Shown here in pieces: positions 58,881-64,000 of a DNA stretch of 64,000 nucleotides. This DNA comes from Hyphomicrobiales bacterium. Its GTDB lineage: Bacteria > Pseudomonadota > Alphaproteobacteria > Rhizobiales > Beijerinckiaceae. A program made the translations under genes and the position numbers. Under the pieces are notes generated by a model. It saw only the letters and a list, made by a program, of their open reading frames with translations, was not told the origin of the DNA and searched no databases. Within the stretch, counting starts at the first letter, position 1; every line of letters begins with the position of its first letter. The stretch lies in NCBI GenBank assembly GCA_027489955.1, contig JAIXYZ010000009.1, positions 62,001 to 126,000 of the forward strand. The letters are read 5' to 3'.

Positions 58881-60113
58881 ATGACCAGCCAGCCCCATCA
58901 TGACATGCCCGGCCCGCTGGACGCGGTCGCCGACGATGCCGCGCCCGAAACGTCCGACTACCTATCCCGCCGCGCGGTGCTGGCGGGCGGCGCGGCCGCC
59001 CTCGCGACGGCGGGCCTTGCCGCCTCGGGTCTCTCGCCCGCGCTCGCCCAGCATGCGGGCCATGGCAGCCATGCGCCCCTGAAGCCGGCCGCGCCCTCCG
59101 CCGATCCCTATCACCGGTTGCAGGGCGGCGTGCCCCATCACCTGACGCCGGAGCAGGAATCGCAGCGTTTCGTCGACAGCCCGGCCCCGAAGGGCCAGCC
59201 CGGCCGCTGGGTTTCGCGCGCCGCCATGCCGCTTCCGCGCAGCGAGATGGCCTGGGCGGCCGAGCTGAACGGGCGGATGCACGTGGTCGGCGGCTATGGC
59301 GAGGGCCGGGTGGACCGGCCCTACCACCATGTCTACGACCCCGCCGGCGACCGCTGGTACGAGGCGGCCGCCCTGCCCCGCGGGGCGAACCACGTCGCCG
59401 TGGCCGCGCTGGATGGCCGGCTCTACGCCATGGGCGGCTTCATCGAGCAGAACCGCAATTCCGACACCAAGGCCTATGTCTGGGACGCCGGCGCCGACCG
59501 GTGGGAGACGATCGCGCCCCTGCCCCGCTCCCGCGGCGCGGCGGCGGCGGTGGCGCTGGACGGGCGCATCCACCTGATCGGCGGCGCCTCCGAGCCGGTG
59601 CGCGAGCGCGCCAGCGTGTCCTGGCACGAGGTCTACGACCCCAGGACCGACCGCTGGGAGATGCTGAAGGCCCTGCCCGGCGCCCGCGACCATGTCGGCT
59701 GCGTCGCCCATGGCGGCGTCATCCATGTCGTCGGCGGCCGGTTCAATACGTTCGAGTACAATACGGGCCTGCACCATGTGTACGTGCCCGCGCGGGACAC
59801 GTGGGAGGAGCGCGCGCCCCTGCCCACCCCGCGCTCCGGCCACGGCCTCGTCGTCTACCGCGACCGCCTCTTCGCCATGGGCGGCGAAGGCGGCTATCTC
59901 GATCGCGGCGTCCCGCGCCAGGCCAAGGTCTTCGGCCAGATGGAGAGCTACGACCCCGCGTCCGACACCTGGCTCGCCCACGCCCCCATGCCAACCCCGC
60001 GCCACGCCGTGGCCGCCACGCTGATCGGCGACTGGGTCTATGTGGCCGGCGGCGGCGCGGTCCTCGGCGGCTCGGTGCAGTCGGCGGTGCACGAGGCCTT
60101 CACGCTGGGGTGA
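58881..60113 (+). CDS. Tat-exported kelch-repeat protein
   Basis: A 410-residue protein with a twin-arginine signal (YLSRRAVLAGGAAALATAGL) after 27 residues. The mature N-terminus is His-rich (QHAGHGSHAPLKP). From about residue 105 there are five or six kelch repeats of about 50 residues. Each has a double glycine after a hydrophobic strand (HVVGGYGEGR, YAMGGFIEQN, HLIGGASEPV, HVVGGRFNTF, FAMGGEGGYL, YVAGGGAVLG) and a distal W in YDPAGDRWYE-type strands. They should close into a beta-propeller. The Tat signal suggests export in folded form, possibly with a metal cofactor. The ATG at 58881 follows CGAGGACG. Divergent from recA; function unknown. Confidence 0.83.
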   Translation: MTSQPHHDMPGPLDAVADDAAPETSDYLSRRAVLAGGAAALATAGLAASGLSPALAQHAGHGSHAPLKPAAPSADPYHRLQGGVPHHLTPEQESQRFVDSPAPKGQPGRWVSRAAMPLPRSEMAWAAELNGRMHVVGGYGEGRVDRPYHHVYDPAGDRWYEAAALPRGANHVAVAALDGRLYAMGGFIEQNRNSDTKAYVWDAGADRWETIAPLPRSRGAAAAVALDGRIHLIGGASEPVRERASVSWHEVYDPRTDRWEMLKALPGARDHVGCVAHGGVIHVVGGRFNTFEYNTGLHHVYVPARDTWEERAPLPTPRSGHGLVVYRDRLFAMGGEGGYLDRGVPRQAKVFGQMESYDPASDTWLAHAPMPTPRHAVAATLIGDWVYVAGGGAVLGGSVQSAVHEAFTLG

Positions 60114-60166
60114 GCGAGCGGGTCGCCCCTGCCGTTGCAGCCGATACCGGCAGCCGCTCCAGCCGG

Positions 60167-60205
60167 CATGGTCGGGCCCGTCCCGACCATCCACGCCTCC
60201 GGTCG
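60167..60205. repeat. Interspersed repeat D, copy 3
   Basis: GGCATGGTCGGGCCCGTCCC then GACCATCCACGCCTCCGGT, with the same GGTCGGG/CCCGACC arms as the copies at 32360 and 37269. Confidence 0.8.
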
Positions 60206-60253
60206 GGCCGAGAGTGATGCTCTTATCGTCACGCTCCACGCCCGGCATCGTCT

Positions 60254-60293
60254 GGATCCCCTTCCCGGCGCGTACCGCGCCGCCGGGGATGAC
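60254..60293. repeat. Repeat B-type element
   Basis: GGATCCCCTTCCCGGCGCG ... GCCGCCGGGGATGAC: a B element in the GGATCCCC/GGGGATGAC orientation. Confidence 0.7.
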
Positions 60294-60352
60294 GCCGAGG
60301 CTGGGAAGACCACGACCTTCCGCTTCCGCTAAGCTCTGGCCCCACCCTCCCG

Positions 60353-60394
60353 TGTCATCCCCGGCCGGAGCGTAGCGAAGGGGAAGGGGATCCA
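60353..60394. repeat. Repeat B-type element, opposite orientation
   Basis: GTCATCCCCGGCCGGAGCG ... GGGGAAGGGGATCCAG, the reverse orientation of the element at 60254. Confidence 0.7.
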
Positions 60395-60471
60395 GAGAGC
60401 GGTGGCAGCCGTGCTCTACGCCCGCCACCCCCTCACCCTGTCCCTCACCCTGTCCCTCTCCCCCTAAGGGG

Positions 60472-60577
60472 GCGAGGGGACGGCAGCCAGCGCGCCATTT
60501 TCCCCTTCCCCTTGCGGGGAGGGGCAGGGGTGGGGGTCGGTGCCGGAGCGCCACGGCAGCCGCCGGGCTCTGTGCCC
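60472..60577. repeat. Direct repeat F, copy 1
   Basis: GCGAGGGGACGGCAGCCAGC ... GGGCTCTGTGCCC, about 106 bp, matching copy 2 at 60639-60747 with scattered changes. Confidence 0.8.
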
Positions 60578-60586
60578 GGCGTTTTC

Positions 60587-60622
60587 TGGATCCCCTTCCC
60601 TCGCTTCGCTCGCCGGGGATGA
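60587..60622. repeat. Repeat B-type element between the F copies
   Basis: GGATCCCCTTCCCTCGCTTC then GCTCGCCGGGGATGAC. Confidence 0.7.
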
Positions 60623-60638
60623 CAGGGGAGGTGAATGG

Positions 60639-60747
60639 GCGAGAGGACGGCAGCCGGCGCGCCCTTTTCCCCTCCCCCTTGCGGGGAGGGGCCAGGGGTC
60701 GGGGCGGTGCCGAAGGAGCGACATGGCAGCCACCGGGCTCCATGCCC
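60639..60747. repeat. Direct repeat F, copy 2
   Basis: GCGAGAGGACGGCAGCCGGC ... GGGCTCCATGCCC, offset 167 bases from copy 1. Confidence 0.8.
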
Positions 60748-60772
60748 ACCACCACCATGACGGCCGCACCGC

Positions 60773-61159
60773 TCAATCCGGGGCGCGGGAGATGCCGTCC
60801 TTGATGAAGACGCGGAACGGCGTGGTGCCGGAGGCCGAGCCGTCCAGCGCGCGCCAGCGGCCGTGGGTGCACAGGATGCCGCCCTGGGTCGGCACGGCGT
60901 CGAACTCGACGGCGTTGCGGTGGACCGTGCCGTTGGGCTCCGTCGCGGTGAAATCGGTGCGGCAGGCGCCGCCCTCCACGACCGGGCGGTAGCCGCCGAT
61001 GACGATGCCCCCGCCGCCGGTGGAGGGGAACTCGCTGCGCAGCAGCGGCCATGCGGCATAATCCTCCTCGGCGAAGGCGGCGGACGGCGCGACGGGGATC
61101 GCGCAGGACAGGAGAACGGCGAAACAGGCGGTCTTCGGCCGGAATGGCAGGCGGGTCAT
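60773..61159 (-). CDS. Small exported protein of unknown function
   Basis: A 128-residue protein I do not recognise. A signal peptide (RPKTACFAVLLSCAIPVAPS, cut near AFAEED) precedes a beta-rich mature part of about 98 residues with two cysteines (GGACRTDF, GGILCTHGRW) that could form a disulfide. Strands GGGIVIGGYRPVVEG and FRVFIKDGISRAPD are recognisable. It lies between the repeat island and cckA, leftward. Codon usage is like its neighbours, so it is likely a real gene. Confidence 0.6.
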   Translation of the reverse strand: MTRLPFRPKTACFAVLLSCAIPVAPSAAFAEEDYAAWPLLRSEFPSTGGGGIVIGGYRPVVEGGACRTDFTATEPNGTVHRNAVEFDAVPTQGGILCTHGRWRALDGSASGTTPFRVFIKDGISRAPD

Positions 61160-61242
61160 GGCGGCGGCGTCCTTCGCAGGGGGCTGAAGGGGATAGCGCC
61201 GGCAGCGAGAAACGGATGCAGGGAGGCGGGGCGAAATCCGCC

Positions 61243-63846
61243 CTAGTCGCCGATCGCCGTCTTCACCGCCTCGATCAGCTGCTTCAGGCTGAAGGGCTTG
61301 GGCAGGAACGAGAAGTCCTCGCCCTCGGGCAAGTTCTTCTTGAACGCGTCCTCAGCATAGCCCGAGACGAAGATGATCCGGCAGGCGGGGTTGCGGGCGC
61401 GCAGCTCGCGCAGCAGCGAGGGGCCGTCCATTTCCGGCATGACCACGTCGGAGACGACGAGGTCGATCGGCTCGGCGCGGGCGTCCACGATGGCCAGGGC
61501 CTCGACGCCAGAGCCCGCCTCGAGCACGGTGTAGCCCCGAGCCGTCAGCGCCCGCGCACCGAAGGCGCGCACGGCCTCCTCGTCCTCGACGAGAAGGATG
61601 GCGCCGCGGCCGGTATGGTCGGTGGCCTTGGGCTTGACCTCCTCCTCCTGCACCTGCGGCTTCTCGGCCGCGTCGGCCACGTGCCGGGGCAGGAAGATGC
61701 GGAAGGTGGTGCCGCGGCCGACATCGGAGAGCGGGTAGATGAAGCCGCCCGTCTGCTTGACGATGCCGTAGACGGTGGACAGGCCAAGGCCCGTCCCCTT
61801 CCCCACTTCCTTGGTGGTGAAGAACGGCTCGAAGATCTTGGTGAGGACGTCGGGCGGGATGCCGGTGCCGGTGTCCTCCACGTCAATGGCGACGTAGTCC
61901 GCCGGCGGCAGGCCCTTGAGGTCGAGCGCCCGGCTCTCGGCCTCGGTGACGTTGGCCGTGCGGATCGTGACGCGCCCACCGTCCGGCATGGCGTCGCGGG
62001 CATTGACGACCAGGTTCACCACGACCTGCTCGAACTGGTTGACGTCCGCCTTGACGGGCCAGAGGTCGCGGCCGTGCTTGAGGTCCAGCTCGATGCGCTC
62101 GCCCAGCAGGCGCTTGAGCAGCATCGACAGGTCGGTCAGCGCGTCGCCCAGTTCCACCACCTGCGGGCGCAGGGTCTGCTGGCGGGAGAAGGCCAGGAGC
62201 TGCCGCACCAGGCTCGCGGCCCGGTTGGCGTTCTGCTTGATCTGCATGAGATCGTGGAACGAGGGGTCCGTCGGCCGGTGGTTGGTGAGCAGCAGGTCGG
62301 AATAGCCGATGATGGCCTGCAGTACGTTGTTGAAGTCGTGGGCGACGCCGCCGGCGAGCTGGCCGACCGCCTGCATCTTCTGCGCCTGCGCAAACTGGGC
62401 CTCCAGCGCGCGCTGTTCGGTGGTCTCCAGCGCGTAGACGATGGCCGCCTCGCCGTCGGCGTCGGCGTCCGCGTCGTCCTCGCCCACCGGGCTTAAGTAG
62501 AAGCGCGCCGAGCGCTCGCCCTCCCCCGCGACGTTGAGGTCCACGGGCGGGATGTCGTTGCGCCCGGCGATGGCGTCGTTGAGGGCGCGCTGGAGCCGCT
62601 CCTGCTCCGCCTCGGCGACGATGCTGAAGACCGAGCGGGAACCCTCGCCCGTATCCGGTCCGACCAGCGCGCCGAAGATGCGGGCGAAGGAGGCGTTGGC
62701 GCGCATGACCCGGCCGGTCCGGCTCACGGCGGCGATGGCGACGGGCGTCGCGTTGAAGAAGCGGGCGAAGCGGACCTCGGCCGCCCGCTGGCCCTCCGCC
62801 ACGTCCTCGCCGGGCGAGCGGTTGAGAACGAGCGTGCGCGAGGCGCCGGGCGTGGAATCGTCGCCATAGGCGACCCGGTGGAACAGCCGCACGGGGACCG
62901 ACCGGCCGGTCCTGTGGCTGAGGTCGAGGTCCAGCACCTCGGTCTTCACGTCGCCCGGCCCGCCATGGACGGCGCGGATCAGCGCGACGGCGTTGGCGGA
63001 GGCGATGTCGTGGATCTTCAGCCCGCCCGAGCCGACCTGCGCGAGGTCGTGGCCGAGCCAGCCGGCCAGCGTCGCGTTCATGTAGACGATGTCGCCGTTG
63101 CGATCGACGGACAGAAAGCCCGCGGGTGCGTGGTCCAGGTAGTCGATGGCGTGCTGAAGCTCCTGGAAGACGTTCTCCTGGCGCTCCCGCTCGTGGGTCA
63201 CGTCGGCGACGCTCCACAGCGTCACGCGGCCGGACGGGCGCTGCACCGGCCGCGCCGTCACGCGGTACCAGCCGACGGCGCCGCGGCCGCCCAGCGCCGG
63301 CGCCAGGCGGATCTCCTCGCTGCCCGGCCGGCCCTCGCGGGCGGCCTGAGTCAGCCGGTATACGGCGTCCGATACGTCCGGCGCGCCGGAGAACAGCCGG
63401 TCCACGGGGCGGATGTCGGCGGTCCCGTCCGCCTGCGCCAGGGCGAGATAGGCCTCGTTGGCATAGATGGGCCGGCCATTGTCCTCCACCGCCAGCATGC
63501 CCTCGGCGGCGCCGTCGCAGATCAGCTTGGTGAGGTCGTTGCGCGCGGCGGCGCCGGAAAACCCGATGATGCCGACCGAGAAGGCGAAGAGCCCGAAGAC
63601 GCCGACGACGGACAGAAGCCCGAGCAGGCCGACGATCATGGACTGGACGTGCTCGGCCGCCCCGAAGGACACGACGACCGCGGCCCCGACGATCACGACG
63701 GCGAACAGCAGCAGCAGCCCGATCCGGCCGGGCCTGTCGGACCGGTCGATGGCGCCATGCGCGGGGCCGTCGGCGCCCACGCCGAGACCCGCGGCGGCGG
63801 GCGATGCCTCGCCTGCGTTCCCCTGGCTCGACCCGTTGCGGCTCAA
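61243..63846 (-). CDS. cckA: CckA hybrid histidine kinase
   Basis: An 867-residue cell-cycle hybrid kinase that drives phosphate to CtrA and CpdR through ChpT. Two N-terminal membrane helices are at about 42-62 and 70-97. PAS domains follow (about 105-240, 245-345 and 370-480). HisKA has His503 in [20 protein letters not shown]. The HATPase has [34 protein letters not shown] and [15 protein letters not shown]. The receiver has Asp800 in [13 protein letters not shown]. The start is a TTG (63846) with GAGG about six bases upstream; no ATG fits. It lies 75 bases downstream of flhB in the same direction. The kinase-phosphatase balance is normally set by c-di-GMP and DivL. Confidence 0.93.
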   Translation of the reverse strand: MSRNGSSQGNAGEASPAAAGLGVGADGPAHGAIDRSDRPGRIGLLLLFAVVIVGAAVVVSFGAAEHVQSMIVGLLGLLSVVGVFGLFAFSVGIIGFSGAAARNDLTKLICDGAAEGMLAVEDNGRPIYANEAYLALAQADGTADIRPVDRLFSGAPDVSDAVYRLTQAAREGRPGSEEIRLAPALGGRGAVGWYRVTARPVQRPSGRVTLWSVADVTHERERQENVFQELQHAIDYLDHAPAGFLSVDRNGDIVYMNATLAGWLGHDLAQVGSGGLKIHDIASANAVALIRAVHGGPGDVKTEVLDLDLSHRTGRSVPVRLFHRVAYGDDSTPGASRTLVLNRSPGEDVAEGQRAAEVRFARFFNATPVAIAAVSRTGRVMRANASFARIFGALVGPDTGEGSRSVFSIVAEAEQERLQRALNDAIAGRNDIPPVDLNVAGEGERSARFYLSPVGEDDADADADGEAAIVYALETTEQRALEAQFAQAQKMQAVGQLAGGVAHDFNNVLQAIIGYSDLLLTNHRPTDPSFHDLMQIKQNANRAASLVRQLLAFSRQQTLRPQVVELGDALTDLSMLLKRLLGERIELDLKHGRDLWPVKADVNQFEQVVVNLVVNARDAMPDGGRVTIRTANVTEAESRALDLKGLPPADYVAIDVEDTGTGIPPDVLTKIFEPFFTTKEVGKGTGLGLSTVYGIVKQTGGFIYPLSDVGRGTTFRIFLPRHVADAAEKPQVQEEEVKPKATDHTGRGAILLVEDEEAVRAFGARALTARGYTVLEAGSGVEALAIVDARAEPIDLVVSDVVMPEMDGPSLLRELRARNPACRIIFVSGYAEDAFKKNLPEGEDFSFLPKPFSLKQLIEAVKTAIGD

Positions 63847-63892
63847 CCCGTCCTCGCTTGGCTCGTCCGCGAGAATCGGGCGGACGCGATGA

Positions 63893-63907
63893 TCCTGATT
63901 ATCAGGA
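63893..63907. promoter_or_regulatory. Palindrome between flhB and cckA
   Basis: TCCTGAT-T-ATCAGGA, a perfect 7-bp inverted repeat with one central base, 47 bases before the cckA TTG. It may be an operator. It lacks a T-run and is not a strong terminator. Confidence 0.45.
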
Positions 63908-63921
63908 ATCCCGCCAAAGGG

Positions 63922-64000
63922 TTACGTCCCCCGCGTCCGCAGCCGCAAGACGTAACCGATGATTTCGGCGACCGCCTTGAAGTGTTCGACAGGAATCTCG
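63922..64000 (-). CDS. flhB: FlhB, C-terminal fragment (runs off the window)
   Basis: Only the last 25 codons are inside the window: IPVEHFKAVAEIIGYVLRLR and a short tail, ending TAA. This matches the C-terminal helix of the cytoplasmic domain of FlhB, the substrate-specificity switch of the flagellar export gate. The neighbouring cckA supports it, because flhB and cckA are adjacent in other rhizobial genomes. The rest of the gene lies beyond 64000. Confidence 0.75.
   Translation of the reverse strand, partial: EIPVEHFKAVAEIIGYVLRLRTRGT

Larger units (their letters stand above)
60114..60772. other. 659-base repeat-rich intergenic region
   Basis: No credible gene. It holds repeat D copy 3 (60167-60205), three B-type elements (about 60254, 60353 and 60587), and a ~108-bp imperfect direct repeat (60472-60577 and 60639-60747) with an internal CCCCTTGCGGGGAGGGG hairpin. 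Low-complexity C/T-rich runs lie around 60425-60470. Confidence 0.75.

Overview
This G+C-rich window comes from an alphaproteobacterium, most likely of the order Hyphomicrobiales (Rhizobiales). Evidence: a CckA hybrid kinase beside the 3' end of flhB, a Usg-family gene, a BcsS-family protein, an Fe-S photolyase with the PhrB cysteine spacing, an alphaproteobacterial LexA box (GTTC-N7-GTTC) upstream of recA, and rhizobial-type palindromic intergenic repeats. I saw no tRNA, rRNA, insertion sequence, prophage or CRISPR array. Coding density is very high and many adjacent genes overlap by 1 to 8 bases.

Layout. 1-4127: a four-gene Anbu cluster (ATP-grasp, alpha-E, transglutaminase-like, proteasome-like Anbu). 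4204-7735: a membrane-bound GGDEF-EAL c-di-GMP enzyme, Usg, and a BcsS cellulose-associated protein. 7725-20365 (minus strand): a long molybdenum-hydroxylase region. In transcription order it holds a flavin reductase, coxG, coxS, a form II coxL, coxM, coxD, coxE, ynfA, split xdhC, a molybdopterin-binding protein, a MocA-like cytidylyltransferase, an SDR lacking the catalytic Tyr, and the Fe-S photolyase. 20539-26163: a branched-chain amino acid ABC importer (livHMGF, a small membrane protein, livK). 26260-31658: ccdA, a DadA-like FAD oxidoreductase, a BASS-like transporter, rpe and purB.

31666-42147 is more accessory. It holds a less G+C-rich DUF2314 gene, an unrecognised Rossmann-like protein, an RBBP9-type hydrolase, a membrane DUF2235 protein, a Spy/LTXXQ protein, rpsD, murI, a Tat-exported amine oxidase, and a secreted alpha/beta hydrolase whose nucleophile elbow reads GHNAG. 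42261-49697: trmJ, then a signalling block with two stand-alone receivers converging on a hybrid kinase with an Hpt domain, and a chemoreceptor. 49827-64000: an acyl-CoA dehydrogenase, icd, a secreted VWA protein with four tandem repeats, alaS, recA, a Tat-exported kelch protein, a small exported protein, cckA and the end of flhB.

How the genes fit together: coxG/S/L/M encode and support a Mo-hydroxylase. CoxD/E, XdhC, the MPT-binding protein and MocA would mature its active site and Mo-cytosine-dinucleotide cofactor. The active-site motif AYRGAGR is form II, so CO oxidation should not be assumed. Three intergenic islands (27.1, 32.3-32.5 and 37.2-37.6 kb), plus a fourth at 60.1-60.7 kb, carry modular inverted repeats in recurring order.
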